The translations under genes and the position numbers were made by a program. Shown here piece after piece: positions 28,363 to 38,123 of a stretch of 64,000 nt of DNA. Each line of letters begins with the position of its first letter. Position 1 is the stretch's first letter. The notes beneath the pieces were generated by a model. The model searched no databases. It was given only the letters and a program-made list of their open reading frames with translations, and was not told the origin of the DNA. This DNA comes from Moraxella bovoculi 237 (lineage in GTDB: Bacteria; Pseudomonadota; Gammaproteobacteria; Pseudomonadales; Moraxellaceae), in NCBI RefSeq assembly GCF_000696305.2, contig NZ_AOMT01000025.1, forward strand, positions 23,201-87,200. The letters are read 5' to 3'.

Positions 28363-31300
28363 ATGCGCCTAAAATCCCTAAAACTTGCCGGCTTTAAATC
28401 CTTTGCCAATCCCACCACTTTTACCTTTAAGCACGACATTACTGCCATTGTCGGGCCGAATGGCTGTGGTAAGTCGAACGTGATTGACGCGATTCGCTGG
28501 GTGCTGGGTGAGACGTCTGCCAAACAGCTTCGTGGCGGGGCGATGAGTGATGTGATCTTCGCTGGGGTGGAAGGTCGAGCGGGCAAATCTTTGGCAAGCG
28601 TGGAGCTGACCTTTGAGCATACTCAGGATGAGACGAGTGGCATTCGCCACGCACTGAATCTGTATCAAGAATTGACTCTGCGCCGCCAAGTGACCAAAGA
28701 TGGCAAGTCTGATTACTTCATCAATGGTCAGCGAGTGCGTCGCCGTGATGTCGTGGATGTGTTCTTGGGTACAGGTCTGGGTGCGCGTAGTTATGCGGTG
28801 ATCGAGCAGGGAATGATTGGGCGAATCGTGGATTCTAGCCCGATGGAGCTACGTTCGTTCATCGAGGAGGGGGCAGGGGTGTCTCGCTATCAGGCGCGCC
28901 GTGACGAAACTCAAAAAAAGCTCGACGAAGCCCGTGATAACCTAGAGCGATTATCCGACTTACAAGGCGAATTAAAAAAACAACAGCGCACGCTCATGCG
29001 CCAAGCCGAATCCGCCAAAAGATATCAAGAGCTCTCCGATGAGCTTGCCAAAATTAATAAAGAAGATTTATTAAAGCGCATCTTTGAAGCATGGCAATAC
29101 CACGAACACAAAAAAATACAGCAAGTCAGCTCATCAGAGACTCTGAACGCACTTGAAACTGTGGTGAATAAAGCCAAAGTGGAGCTTGAACGTCTGTCTA
29201 ATAAGGTCGCCGAGGGACAATGGCTAAAAGACGACGCGCGTGACAAATACCATAATGCGCAGATGGCAGAGCAGACCGCTCAGCATAATTTTTATACCTT
29301 AAATCAAGAGCTTAGCCAAGCCGATGATAAAATCCAAAGACTAACACTCATCAAAACCGAAGCGCAAGATGGCATCGAGCACGCCAAAAAAGAGCTGACC
29401 AAGCTAAACGAAGAGCGTGCAAGCATTGAGCCATCATTAAAGGTGTTGGGCGATCAACTTACCCAAAAACAAGCCGAACTTAAACAACTTCAGGGTAATT
29501 GGCAAAGCATCCGAGACGATGTGAACACACTTCAAGCTCAAAAAAACATCCTAGAAAATGCCCAAAAACTTGCCGAATCTCAAAAAAGCCGCGTGCTGGC
29601 CAATCGCGAAAAATGGATAAAAAAACACAATGAGCTGGTGTTGTCTTTTGAGTCTATTGGCAAAGAAAATAGCGCTGATGCTGATGAATTGAATCGCTTG
29701 GCAGGCGAGATTAAGACGCTAAGCCTACGCCAAGAATCTTTGGCGGACGATGATGATAAAGACAAGCTTGACGAGATGACCAAGACGGTTCAATCGCTAC
29801 AATCATCTCACGCCACCCTTGAGAAGCGCCATACCGCCTTGGCGAGTGAATACGACATTCTACATAAAATGGTGCATGCCAAACCAAAGGTAGAAGAGAC
29901 ATCAGCCAAGGCCGATGATTTTTCGCATCTGACACGCCTAAAGGACGTGGTGCGCCTGAGCCGTCAGGGTGAGAGCTTTGCTGGGGTGCTGGATGAATTC
30001 TTGGGGTTTTGGATGGATGCTAAGATCTTTGATGATTTGGCATTAAAGGCAGCTTTGGCAGCGCCGAGCACCAAGGATAAACAAGCGAGCCGAGCCATCT
30101 TTAAGACAGGCGGCGGCTATGGCGTGAATGATAGTAATCTCATTGCTTTTGGGCAGTTGTTCGACGCGCCAAGATTAAAGCTGTTCGATGCTTGTTATTT
30201 GCTGGATGAAGAGCTTGATGAGCAGGCTTTATCTCGGCTGAGCGATCAGATCACAGATGGTCGATTGATCTTGACCAAGACAGGCTGGCTGATTGGCTCG
30301 TTCGGTGTGATTCATGGCTCAAGCTTTGGCGCAGAGTCGTCACTACTTAGCCAAAAAGCTGAACACAGCAGGCGTCTGGGTCAGCTAGAAGATGAGCTGG
30401 GCGCATTAGAAGATGAGCTGGAGCAAAGCGAAAAAACACTAAAAACTCACACCATACAGCTTGAAGCACTCAAAATCGCCCAAGATGAGAAAAGCGCGCA
30501 GATGGCCGTCGTGCTCTCAAGCCTTCATAAGGTACAGCAGGCACATACGATCTTGCAGGCCAAAATCCAAACTGACGCCATCAAGCGAGAGAATTTTGCC
30601 AAGAATAAAGCCGCTCTGGATGAAGAGAAAGAAGAGATCGGAAGCGAGCTTAAAGTATTAGAAAGTCAAATAGCTGATGGAATTCAGCAGTTGAGCGAGC
30701 ATCTGCCGCGTTTTGAATCGGCACAAAACACGATGACGGCCATGACCAAAAGCATGGATGAATTAAACGCTCAAGTTAAGGCACTGACAGATGAACATCA
30801 GGGACTTCAGCTAAAAAACAGCACGCTCGCCCAAGCTCTCACCCACACCCAAAGACTGCTTGAACTTGCCCAAAAGAACCTAAGTCAGGCTGAGACCGAC
30901 ATTCAGGCTGTCAAAGACAACGAAAAAAATCTCACCGCCAAGCTGCCACAGCTTGAGGCAGCATTCAAAGACGCCAAAGCTCAGACCGCTGCGCTTAAGA
31001 TTATCAGCGAAGAGCATGAGGCGGCCGCCAAGGCATTGCAGCTCATGCAGGTAAAACTCCAAGAGAACTTGACTGAGGCGCACACGAATTTTGCCAAGGC
31101 TCAGACAGAGGCTGCACAAATCACAGCAGATACTGCGGTGGGCAAGAGTCGCTTGATTGACTTGGGCGATGAGATGATGCGCATTGATGAAGGCTTTAAT
31201 TTGCCTTCGATGTTGGCAGATTTTCGAGCCAAAACACCAAAATTCAAAGACAACACCGCTCGTATCGATACCATCAAGGCAGACATCGCCAAGCTGGGCG

Positions 31301-31926
31301 CGGTGAACCTTGCGGCCGCCCAAGAGCTTGCCGAGCTTGAAGAGCGCGTGTCGCCCATGGATATTCAGATTAACGACATCACAGAGAGCATGGCGAAGCT
31401 AAAAGACGCGATTTCTGCCATCGATGAGAAGACCAAGGCCTTATTCCTGTCTGCTCTGGATGCCGTGAACGCTGAGCTTAATTCGCTATTTACCAAAGTA
31501 TTCGGTGGTGGTCAGGCGAGTCTTGCGCTGATTAATGATGAGAATCTGTCCAAAGCAGATAAATGGCGAGCAGGATTGGTATTGATGGCACAACCAAAAG
31601 GTAAAAAGAACAGCCGTCTGGCTGTGCTCTCTGGCGGTGAGAAAACTTTGACTGCGCTAAGCTTGATTTTTGCGATTTTTAAACAGCATCCTGCGCCATT
31701 CTGTGTGCTTGATGAGGTGGATGCACCGCTTGATGATGCTAACGTGGGACGTTTTACCAGCTTGATTCATGAGCTTGCCGATAGCGTGCAGTTTATTTTT
31801 ATCAGTCATAATAAGCTTGCCATGCAGATCGCCGATGAATTAAAAGGCATCACCATGCCAACCGCAGGCATCTCAAGTCTTGTAACGGTCAATCTAGAAG
31901 AGGCGGAAAAATACATCGAGAGCTAA
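28363..31926 (+). CDS. smc: Chromosome segregation ATPase SMC
   Basis: 1187 aa condensin subunit that compacts and helps separate replicated chromosomes. Walker A GPNGCGKSN is at 31-39. Two very long coiled coils (about 170-490 and 660-1020) flank a hinge near 515-650 with GVLDEFLGFW. The ABC signature LSGGEKTLTA starts at about 1089 and Walker B CVLDEVDAPLDDANV follows near 1114. It is full length with no frameshift. A TATAAT at 28316-28321 probably drives it. Neither scpA nor scpB is nearby. Confidence 0.97.
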   Translation: MRLKSLKLAGFKSFANPTTFTFKHDITAIVGPNGCGKSNVIDAIRWVLGETSAKQLRGGAMSDVIFAGVEGRAGKSLASVELTFEHTQDETSGIRHALNLYQELTLRRQVTKDGKSDYFINGQRVRRRDVVDVFLGTGLGARSYAVIEQGMIGRIVDSSPMELRSFIEEGAGVSRYQARRDETQKKLDEARDNLERLSDLQGELKKQQRTLMRQAESAKRYQELSDELAKINKEDLLKRIFEAWQYHEHKKIQQVSSSETLNALETVVNKAKVELERLSNKVAEGQWLKDDARDKYHNAQMAEQTAQHNFYTLNQELSQADDKIQRLTLIKTEAQDGIEHAKKELTKLNEERASIEPSLKVLGDQLTQKQAELKQLQGNWQSIRDDVNTLQAQKNILENAQKLAESQKSRVLANREKWIKKHNELVLSFESIGKENSADADELNRLAGEIKTLSLRQESLADDDDKDKLDEMTKTVQSLQSSHATLEKRHTALASEYDILHKMVHAKPKVEETSAKADDFSHLTRLKDVVRLSRQGESFAGVLDEFLGFWMDAKIFDDLALKAALAAPSTKDKQASRAIFKTGGGYGVNDSNLIAFGQLFDAPRLKLFDACYLLDEELDEQALSRLSDQITDGRLILTKTGWLIGSFGVIHGSSFGAESSLLSQKAEHSRRLGQLEDELGALEDELEQSEKTLKTHTIQLEALKIAQDEKSAQMAVVLSSLHKVQQAHTILQAKIQTDAIKRENFAKNKAALDEEKEEIGSELKVLESQIADGIQQLSEHLPRFESAQNTMTAMTKSMDELNAQVKALTDEHQGLQLKNSTLAQALTHTQRLLELAQKNLSQAETDIQAVKDNEKNLTAKLPQLEAAFKDAKAQTAALKIISEEHEAAAKALQLMQVKLQENLTEAHTNFAKAQTEAAQITADTAVGKSRLIDLGDEMMRIDEGFNLPSMLADFRAKTPKFKDNTARIDTIKADIAKLGAVNLAAAQELAELEERVSPMDIQINDITESMAKLKDAISAIDEKTKALFLSALDAVNAELNSLFTKVFGGGQASLALINDENLSKADKWRAGLVLMAQPKGKKNSRLAVLSGGEKTLTALSLIFAIFKQHPAPFCVLDEVDAPLDDANVGRFTSLIHELADSVQFIFISHNKLAMQIADELKGITMPTAGISSLVTVNLEEAEKYIES

Positions 31927-31937
31927 CGGTGCGCCAA

Positions 31938-31963
31938 TAAAAATCCACCAAACGGTGGATTTG
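31938..31963. terminator. Bidirectional terminator between smc and msrA
   Basis: AAATCCACC (31941-31949) pairs with GGTGGATTT (31954-31962) around AAAC. The better T-run is on the minus strand, toward the end of msrA. Confidence 0.75.
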
Positions 31964-31979
31964 TGCGTTGCTCTTTATG

Positions 31980-32498
31980 TTATTTTAAATATTCACTAAA
32001 GTTGGCGCGCAGTTTGGCAAGCTTTGGCGGAATGGCAAAATTACAATACGACTGAGTCGGGTTCTTGGCGAAGAAGTTTTGATGATAGTCTTCCGCTCGA
32101 TAAAACTTGGGTGCAGGGCGAACTTGGGTCACGACCGCGATGCCATCTGCCTTTAAGCTGCCGATCTTGTCATGAATCATATCAAGCTGAGCGTCATCGG
32201 TATAAAAAATCACCGAGGCGTACTGTGTGCCGATGTCATTGCCTTGACGGTTTAGGGTTGTGGGGTCATGCGTGGCAAAAAACACATCCAAAATCACCGA
32301 AAGATCAATGACACTCTCATCAAAAGTCACATCGATGACTTCCACGTGACCTGTCCGCCCTGTACATACCGTCTCATAGTCTGCGGTCTGAGCCGTACCG
32401 CCTGCATAGCCTGATACGACAGATTGCACGCCTTTTAATGATAAAAATATGCTCTCTGTGCACCAAAAACAGCCACCGCCCAAGATGATGTGTTGCAT
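31980..32498 (-). CDS. msrA: Peptide methionine-S-sulfoxide reductase A
   Basis: 172 aa cytoplasmic enzyme that repairs oxidised methionine S-sulfoxide. The active site GCFWCTES (9-16) carries the catalytic C10, with YAGG near 34-37 and YHQNFF (about 141-146) as conserved substrate-site segments. No MsrB domain is fused. It is transcribed alone, back to back with cmoA across 71 bases. Confidence 0.95.
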   Translation of the reverse strand: MQHIILGGGCFWCTESIFLSLKGVQSVVSGYAGGTAQTADYETVCTGRTGHVEVIDVTFDESVIDLSVILDVFFATHDPTTLNRQGNDIGTQYASVIFYTDDAQLDMIHDKIGSLKADGIAVVTQVRPAPKFYRAEDYHQNFFAKNPTQSYCNFAIPPKLAKLRANFSEYLK

Positions 32499-32569
32499 AA
32501 TTTTTCCTTAGTCTGCCAAAAAAATGATAGAATAATACGTTTATATAGACAAATATCACAAAATCAACC

Positions 32570-33349
32570 ATGAACGATGATACTAAGCCCAATACGGGCA
32601 GTGACACGCTATTCACCACGCCGCTGGACAAGCATGCGCGTTTTAGTTTTGATGAAGAAGTGGTGGCGTGCTTTCCTGACATGATTCGCCGCAGCGTGCC
32701 AGGTTATGGGCAAATGCTTGCGATGTTGCCGATCTTTGCCAAGCGTCATTTATCCTTCGGTCAAATCAATGAATCCGGCAAAAAGATCAGCCGCATTTAT
32801 GATTTGGGCTGCTCTTTGGGTGCGGTAAGTTTTGCCTTAGCGGATAAATTTGATGCCGACGACATTGAGATTCACGCCATTGACATCTCAGCGCCGATGA
32901 TTGAGCGTGCCAAATCGGTGCTTTTTGAGCACTATCCTGATCATGATATTCGCTTTGTTTTGGCGGATGTGTGCGAGATTGAATTTGAGCCATGTGATAT
33001 GATTGTGCTGAATTTGACCTTGCAATTTTTGCCGCCTGATGTTCGTTTGTCACTACTACATAAATGCCACGCCGCGCTGAATGAGGGTGGTATCTTAATC
33101 CTAACTGAGAAGACGCACCTAGTCGATGAGCAGGATGACGCTTGGCAGGTAGAGCGTTATTATGATTTTAAGCGTGCTAATGGCTATAGTGAGCTTGAGA
33201 TCAGCGGTAAGCGTAACGCTCTGGAGAATGTGCTGATTACTGATACCTTGGATGTGCATCATGAGCGACTGGCTCAAGCTGGCTTTAGTCGTAGCCTGAC
33301 ATGGTTTCGGTTCTTGAACTTTGTATCGATGATTGCTTTTAAACAATAA
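32570..33349 (+). CDS. cmoA: Carboxy-S-adenosylmethionine synthase
   Basis: 259 aa Rossmann-fold enzyme converting SAM and prephenate to carboxy-SAM. Motifs are [20 protein letters not shown] (25-44), the SAM site [15 protein letters not shown] near 74-88, and LNLTLQFLP (about 145-153). It is 6 bases from cmoB, which uses its product to make the wobble-base modification uridine-5-oxyacetic acid in tRNA. Confidence 0.95.
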   Translation: MNDDTKPNTGSDTLFTTPLDKHARFSFDEEVVACFPDMIRRSVPGYGQMLAMLPIFAKRHLSFGQINESGKKISRIYDLGCSLGAVSFALADKFDADDIEIHAIDISAPMIERAKSVLFEHYPDHDIRFVLADVCEIEFEPCDMIVLNLTLQFLPPDVRLSLLHKCHAALNEGGILILTEKTHLVDEQDDAWQVERYYDFKRANGYSELEISGKRNALENVLITDTLDVHHERLAQAGFSRSLTWFRFLNFVSMIAFKQ

Positions 33350-33355
33350 TTTATC

Positions 33356-34366
33356 ATGAATAATACGATTTTTAATGCTGAGCGGGCGCTATATATGCAC
33401 CTGCTGCAGATGAGTAAATATCACCTAAAAGCAGGCGAGTGGATCGCTGCCATGCCCAGCTGGCTGGCTGCCATCAAGGATAAGCGTCGCTATGCACATG
33501 CGCCATTTTATGCCTCTGCCATTGAGCGCTTGCCGGTAGTGCCGACCATCAGCACGAATTTGAACGATAAAGTCGAAGCTGTACTAGATTGGCAAATGGC
33601 TGATTTTAAAAAGACGCAAAGTCTGCTCATGAACTTAAAGCCGTGGCGAAAGGGCCCGTTTTTCTTGTCATCTGATGACGAGAATAAGAGCATTCACATT
33701 GACACAGAATGGCGCTCAGACTTTAAATGGGAGCGTGTAAGGTCGCATCTGGACTTACAGAATAAACGGATCTTAGATGTGGGTGGCGGTTCGGGTTATC
33801 ATGGTTTTAGAATGCTTGGTGATGGCGCCAAATCGGTGATTGTCATTGACCCGTCTTGTCTGTTTTATCATCAGTTCATGGCGATTAAGCACTTTATGGG
33901 CGTGGATTTGCCTGTGCATTACATTCCTGTACCGCTTGAGAGTCTGCCCAGCGACAGTGCGCTATTTGATGTGGTGTTTAGTATGGGGGTATTGTACCAC
34001 CGCGCATCACCGTTTGAGCATTTTGAGCAATTAAAAGGTCAGCTACAAAAGGGCGGTACGCTTGTGCTTGAGACCTTGGTGATGGATGGCGATGAGCATA
34101 CTGTGCTGGTGCCAGATGATCGCTACGCGCAAATGAATAACGTGTACTTCTTGCCAAGCGTGCCTGCTTTAACCAAGTGGCTTACCAAGGCGGGCTTTAG
34201 CGATGTTCGCTGTGTGGATGTGGATGTGACTTCAACCGATGAGCAGCGGGCGACAGCGTGGATGGATTATCAGTCTTTGGCGGACTTTTTGGATAAAAAC
34301 GACCCAACTAAGACAGTAGAGGGATATCCTGCACCAAAACGCGCTGTCATGATCGCAAAAAGATAA
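33356..34366 (+). CDS. cmoB: tRNA U34 carboxymethyltransferase
   Basis: 336 aa enzyme that transfers the carboxymethyl group of carboxy-SAM to 5-hydroxyuridine 34. Conserved parts are WRKGPFFL (about 97-104), IDTEWRSDFKWERV near 115-128, the SAM-type site ILDVGGGSGYHGFRM (about 139-153) and FDVVFSMGVLYHRASP. Length fits E. coli (323 aa). It is the second gene of a two-gene operon with cmoA. Confidence 0.96.
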   Translation: MNNTIFNAERALYMHLLQMSKYHLKAGEWIAAMPSWLAAIKDKRRYAHAPFYASAIERLPVVPTISTNLNDKVEAVLDWQMADFKKTQSLLMNLKPWRKGPFFLSSDDENKSIHIDTEWRSDFKWERVRSHLDLQNKRILDVGGGSGYHGFRMLGDGAKSVIVIDPSCLFYHQFMAIKHFMGVDLPVHYIPVPLESLPSDSALFDVVFSMGVLYHRASPFEHFEQLKGQLQKGGTLVLETLVMDGDEHTVLVPDDRYAQMNNVYFLPSVPALTKWLTKAGFSDVRCVDVDVTSTDEQRATAWMDYQSLADFLDKNDPTKTVEGYPAPKRAVMIAKR

Positions 34367-34383
34367 AGGTCTTGGTCAGATGG

Positions 34384-34605
34384 TTAAATAAACCATTTGC
34401 CAAGCACCCATTCGATCACGAGTTTTGCCAAAAATCCAAAAAAACCCATACCTAAGGCGACAAAAATCCAAAAGGTGCCTTGTTTGCCTGCGTTCGATTT
34501 TTTGGAGATGTCCCACATGATAAAGAACAAAAACGCAATAAAAATCGGCAGTAGGATGTATAGACCTGCGGCGGTGATGGTTTCTTCTGAGACAGCTAGA
34601 ATCAT
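34384..34605 (-). CDS. Small DUF2788-type membrane protein
   Basis: 73 aa with two hydrophobic helices (about 14-31 and 46-68) joined by a polar Lys/Gly loop KKSNAGKQGTFW, which is the recognisable pattern of DUF2788 proteins. The ATG at 34605 is chosen because a longer frame would add 47 residues running back through the promoter-like AT-rich gap. Function unknown. It converges on cmoB 17 bases away with no clear terminator between. Confidence 0.72.
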   Translation of the reverse strand: MILAVSEETITAAGLYILLPIFIAFLFFIMWDISKKSNAGKQGTFWIFVALGMGFFGFLAKLVIEWVLGKWFI

Positions 34606-34779
34606 GGCGGTTGTCTTTTTTATTATTGACTTTATTCTATTATAGCATAATTTTAGATGAATGAATTGAGCCAAATATGCCAAAATTACTGACCTAAGCG
34701 CGTAAAATTTTCCACTTAATCCAAAAAACTTGCTACAATATCGCATTTATGGATTTAATTTCATTAAATTTTAACTAAC

Positions 34780-35508
34780 ATGATAAATAAACAAAAACCG
34801 TCTGCCGTCTATAAAGAAACCGAAGTCCGAAAAAGCTCAGGGCTTTTGAGTTTGTTTTGGATGCTTTTGGCAATTGCAATTGGTGCGGTGATTGCTGTGC
34901 TGATTTATCGTTCACCCATCTTTGATGACAAACGTGCGACTGCGGTGCAGATCCAAGCAGAAGATGACATCTTTCCACAGGCCAATGCTGGCGCTGCTTC
35001 TGCCCCTCTGGGTAGTGCGACGACTACCTCTTCTGAGCCGATTAACTATGAGTTTCATGACCTTCTGTCCAAGCAGGATTTTCGTAGCGTGCCTGAGGGT
35101 GTTAGCGTCCAAGAATCAAATGCCAATAGCGACCGAGTGGTGGATGCCGATGCCGTCGTTCAAGCCAAAGATGAGCCAGGAGCGAAGATTGAGATTGTAG
35201 AAGAGGATGCCACCTATGATGGTGACGATGCAGCGACAGACTCGGAAGAAGATGCCAAGCCAGCAGGGACGACTTATATTCTGCAGATTAGAAGTTATTC
35301 TGATGCAGCAGCAGCAGATGAGAAGCGTGCTCAGGTCATGCTGGCAGGTGTGGATGCAGTGATTCTGCGCCGTGTGGACAGCGCAACTCAGGCGACCTTT
35401 TATCAGGTGGTATCAGCGCCCATGTCGAGCCGTGCTGAGGTGAGTGCCGCTGTGCAAAAACTAAGCAGCAATGGCATCGATGTAGTCATCGTAGAGCAAA
35501 GACGCTAA
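34780..35508 (+). CDS. SPOR-domain membrane protein
   Basis: 242 aa. A cytoplasmic stub of about 20 basic residues precedes one membrane helix (about 24-45). An acidic, low-complexity periplasmic linker of about 120 residues leads to a C-terminal SPOR domain (about 165-242, starting TYILQIRSYSDAAAADEKRA). SPOR domains bind denuded septal peptidoglycan, so a role at division, like FtsN or DedD, is likely but inferred. A strong terminator follows. Confidence 0.78.
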   Translation: MINKQKPSAVYKETEVRKSSGLLSLFWMLLAIAIGAVIAVLIYRSPIFDDKRATAVQIQAEDDIFPQANAGAASAPLGSATTTSSEPINYEFHDLLSKQDFRSVPEGVSVQESNANSDRVVDADAVVQAKDEPGAKIEIVEEDATYDGDDAATDSEEDAKPAGTTYILQIRSYSDAAAADEKRAQVMLAGVDAVILRRVDSATQATFYQVVSAPMSSRAEVSAAVQKLSSNGIDVVIVEQRR

Positions 35509-35521
35509 TTCATTAATCATA

Positions 35522-35555
35522 AAAACAACCCCTGCTAAGCCAGGGGTTATTTTTA
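35522..35555. terminator. Bidirectional terminator
   Basis: AACCCCTG (35527-35534) pairs with CAGGGGTT (35541-35548), with A-run before and T-run after; it separates the convergent SPOR and DUF808 genes. Confidence 0.88.
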
Positions 35556-35565
35556 TGAGCTAAAA

Positions 35566-36492
35566 TCAATGAGCGGTTTTGCCTGTCATTTTTTTGAGCA
35601 GTACATAGAACGCAAGGACGATCAATCCAGCTAATAGACCGACGATACCATTATAGGCAGTTTCGGTTAATCCGCCAAACACACCTGAGAGCGCTGCCAG
35701 GTCTTCGGCTTGATGATGTAGGATGTCGATGCCGTGTACCAAGATACCACCACCGACCAAGAACATGGCAAGCGTCCCAGCGATGGATAAGAATTTCATG
35801 AGTTTCGGGGCAAAAGCTAGCAGACCACGACCAAGTTTTTGACTGCCTGCGCCAGGCTTTTGAGTGAGGCTTAGACCGACGTCGTCAATTTTTACGATCA
35901 GTGCAACCAGACCATAAACACCCGCTGTCATCAAGATGGCGATGGCAGATAAGGCCAGAGCTTTGGTTTGTAATGTGCTGGCAGTCATGACGCCAAGCGA
36001 GATAACGACAATCTCAGCAGACAAGATGAAGTCAGTACGAATGGCGCCTTTGATTTTTTCTTTTTCGAGTGCAACCAAGTCAACTGATTCATCAGCGTTC
36101 GCTGCCAAGCGTTCGGCATGCGCATCTTCGTCATCTAGGTCATGAGGCAGCAGTTGAGGTGCGAATTTATGAACGATTTTCTCAGCGCCTTCAAAGCACA
36201 AAAACAAACCGCCAATCATCAAAAGCGGTGTAATTAACCAAGCCGCTACCGCACTGATAATGAGTGCAGCAGGTACCAAGATTAACTTATTGACGAACGA
36301 GCCTTTTGCCACCGCCCAGACAACGACCAGCTCGCGATCTGCACGCACGCCGGTTACTTGTTGGGCGTTTAGTGCTAGGTCGTCACCCAATACGCCTGCA
36401 GTTTTTTTGGTGGCAAGTTTAGTCATCGTTGCCACGTCATCTAGGATGGTACTGATGTCATCAAGTAACATCAATAAACTGCCACCAGCCAT
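35566..36492 (-). CDS. DUF808 (YedI-family) membrane protein
   Basis: 308 aa with about six hydrophobic segments. The N-terminus MAGGSLLMLLDDISTILDDVA (start and 21 residues, split here as MAGGSLLMLLDD and ISTILDDVA) and the segment LGDDLALNAQQVTG are typical of the YedI/DUF808 family. The pattern FEGAEKIVHKF is also conserved. Function unknown. Single gene, with its promoter in the AT-rich gap of about 250 bases shared with the divergent lipoprotein gene. Confidence 0.78.
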   Translation of the reverse strand: MAGGSLLMLLDDISTILDDVATMTKLATKKTAGVLGDDLALNAQQVTGVRADRELVVVWAVAKGSFVNKLILVPAALIISAVAAWLITPLLMIGGLFLCFEGAEKIVHKFAPQLLPHDLDDEDAHAERLAANADESVDLVALEKEKIKGAIRTDFILSAEIVVISLGVMTASTLQTKALALSAIAILMTAGVYGLVALIVKIDDVGLSLTQKPGAGSQKLGRGLLAFAPKLMKFLSIAGTLAMFLVGGGILVHGIDILHHQAEDLAALSGVFGGLTETAYNGIVGLLAGLIVLAFYVLLKKMTGKTAH

Positions 36493-36745
36493 AGGAACTC
36501 CAAATTGTTAATTTTTTAAGGTTATTTTGGTTAAAATTTGACACATTATACTCATCTCTTGTTAAAAAATTTGTAAAGTTTGGTAGTCGTGCATTGATGT
36601 TGATATATTTTAATAAAAATCTTTAATATGTAATTTAATTCTTATGAAAATTGTGGGATTTTGTGGCATAATAAGCGGATAACTGTGATTATCTGGCTGA
36701 GATTTTTGGCCTGATCTTGATGTTTTAATATTATTTGGAGATATT

Positions 36746-37066
36746 ATGAAAGTTCAAGTTTTGGTAGCGGCATTGGCTGCAGCGGTACTGGTATCAGCGT
36801 GTGGTGACAAGCATGAAAAAGTCCATGCTGTTGATAAAGTGGCAGAGGCAGAAGCGGCCGCCATCGAAAAAGCCCCAAAGGCTGAAGAAGTGAAGTTCGA
36901 CGACCACGGTCAGCCAACATTTGCTGAAGCATCTGGTGCGACCACTACAACGCCCACAACTGATTCAGACACTAAAGCTACTGATGCTGCTCCTGTAGCA
37001 GATGCAGCAACAGCTGAAGCTGACAAAGCTGCTACAGATGCTGCCGCTACTACTGAAAGCAAATAA
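36746..37066 (+). CDS. Small Ala/Thr-rich lipoprotein
   Basis: 106 aa. Signal peptide with lipobox LVSAC, lipidated cysteine at about C19. The mature part (about 88 aa) is made almost wholly of Ala, Lys, Glu, Asp and Thr and is probably disordered. I do not recognise a domain. A TTTGGAGATATT ribosome site precedes the ATG, so it is probably translated. Similar low-complexity lipoproteins occur at 37.6 and 42.1 kb. Confidence 0.65.
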   Translation: MKVQVLVAALAAAVLVSACGDKHEKVHAVDKVAEAEAAAIEKAPKAEEVKFDDHGQPTFAEASGATTTTPTTDSDTKATDAAPVADAATAEADKAATDAAATTESK

Positions 37067-37287
37067 TAAATTGTTCTAATTTATCCAAATTATGCGCAGA
37101 TTTTGATTGTATTTTGTCTGTGCATCATTTATAATATTGCGCTTGTCTTAGCTTGATTTTGGCTAGACAATCCGCCCAGCGGAAATAACCATCCCGATTT
37201 GAGCTGATGCCCACGCCCAAGACCGTGACGCTATATAATATAATACAGCCTGATCGATGCCATCCGTCTTGTTATTAGGAGTGTCCC

Positions 37288-37503
37288 ATGCCTTTAGTTA
37301 AGGTTAAAGAGAACGAACCAGTTGATATCGCTATCCGTCGCTTCAAGCGCGCGTGTGAAAAAGCAGGTGTATTGGCTGACGTTCGTAAAAAAGAATTCTT
37401 CGAAAAGCCAACACAAGAACGTAAGCGCAAAAAAGCCGCTGCTGTTAAGCGTTACAAGAAAAAAGTATGGCGCGAGCAAGTTCGCACAGTACGTAAATAC
37501 TAA
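37288..37503 (+). CDS. rpsU: 30S ribosomal protein S21
   Basis: 71 aa, identical in length to the E. coli protein. It begins [20 protein letters not shown] and continues with the family's KRACEKAG, then a strongly basic C-terminus [25 protein letters not shown] ribosome site is present, and two overlapping TATAAT elements lie at 37234-37244, although without a good -35. In many relatives rpsU precedes dnaG-rpoD; here it stands alone. Confidence 0.97.
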   Translation: MPLVKVKENEPVDIAIRRFKRACEKAGVLADVRKKEFFEKPTQERKRKKAAAVKRYKKKVWREQVRTVRKY

Positions 37504-37528
37504 TCTATATAACAAGATTTTTATTGAT

Positions 37529-37557
37529 AAAACCTCGAATTAGTTCGGGGTTTTTTT
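37529..37557 (+). terminator. Terminator after rpsU
   Basis: AAAACCTCGAA (37529-37539) pairs with TTCGGGGTTTT (37544-37554, one G-U), followed by TTT. Confidence 0.88.
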
Positions 37558-37577
37558 GAGTAGATTGAATGCTAAAT

Positions 37578-37607
37578 AAAAAAACCTGCCATTAGGCAGG
37601 TTTTTTT
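37578..37607. terminator. Terminator of the minus-strand lipoprotein gene
   Basis: AAAACCTGCC (37581-37590) pairs with GGCAGGTTTT (37595-37604) around ATTA, with A and T runs on both sides. Confidence 0.88.
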
Positions 37608-37618
37608 GAATGCCATGA

Positions 37619-37906
37619 TTATTCGGCAGCTGCTTCAGCAGGCTGTGCGATCTCGTCATGCTTAACAGTAGAGTCAGCAGTTGGACGCTGTGCGCCAGCT
37701 TCTTGAGTTTGTTGCATGTCAGCCAAGGCTGCTTCATGTTTTGCTTCGTGGTCATATTCTGGACCTTCACCTACTGGATATTCGGTGCTTTCTACTTGAG
37801 AGAAATTGCTTTGTTTGTAGAAAATTTTGTCAGAAGCTTTGGTCATTGCGTTACAGCCAGTCAGTACAACTGCAGTACAGATTGTGCTTAGAGCTAGTAG
37901 TTTCAT
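37619..37906 (-). CDS. Small lipoprotein of unknown function
   Basis: 95 aa. Signal peptide MKLLALSTICTAVVLTGC with lipobox LTGC, lipidated cysteine at C18. The mature chain has a short folded-looking part (about 20-45), then a Glu/Ala/Gln-rich tail. No family recognised. It is a single gene with a strong terminator right after it and faces away from efeO across a 217-base gap. Confidence 0.65.
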   Translation of the reverse strand: MKLLALSTICTAVVLTGCNAMTKASDKIFYKQSNFSQVESTEYPVGEGPEYDHEAKHEAALADMQQTQEAGAQRPTADSTVKHDEIAQPAEAAAE

Positions 37907-38046
37907 GGGTTTGATTCCTAAAAATGGATGAAAAAGGGTTAATTAAAAGGATTATAGCAAAGTTTAAAATCATAGAAAAGATACAGATACGTTTTTGATA
38001 CAAAACTTTAATCTAAGACTTGATTGCATAAATTTTACAAAGATTA

Positions 38047-38075
38047 TTGATTGCCCTGCAATTTGGGCGTATAAT
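38047..38075 (+). promoter_or_regulatory. Promoter of the efe locus
   Basis: TTGATT (38047-38052), a spacer of exactly 17 bases and a perfect TATAAT (38070-38075), about 50 bases before the efeO start. Confidence 0.72.
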
Positions 38076-38078
38076 TTA

Positions 38079-38094
38079 AATAAGAATTGTTATT
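38079..38094. promoter_or_regulatory. Fur-like palindrome at the efe promoter
   Basis: AATAAGAATTGTTATT is an inverted repeat broken only at the G/G positions, and is rich in the AAT/ATT units of Fur boxes. It directly follows the -10 element, around the expected transcription start, a position suited to iron-dependent repression. Confidence 0.55.
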
Positions 38095-38123
38095 AATATT
38101 ATCTATTTTTTATGGGAGATTTT

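Noticed and set aside
30880..31323. 147-codon open frame antisense to smc
   Set aside because: Shadow of the smc coiled-coil codons; no ribosome site or domain.
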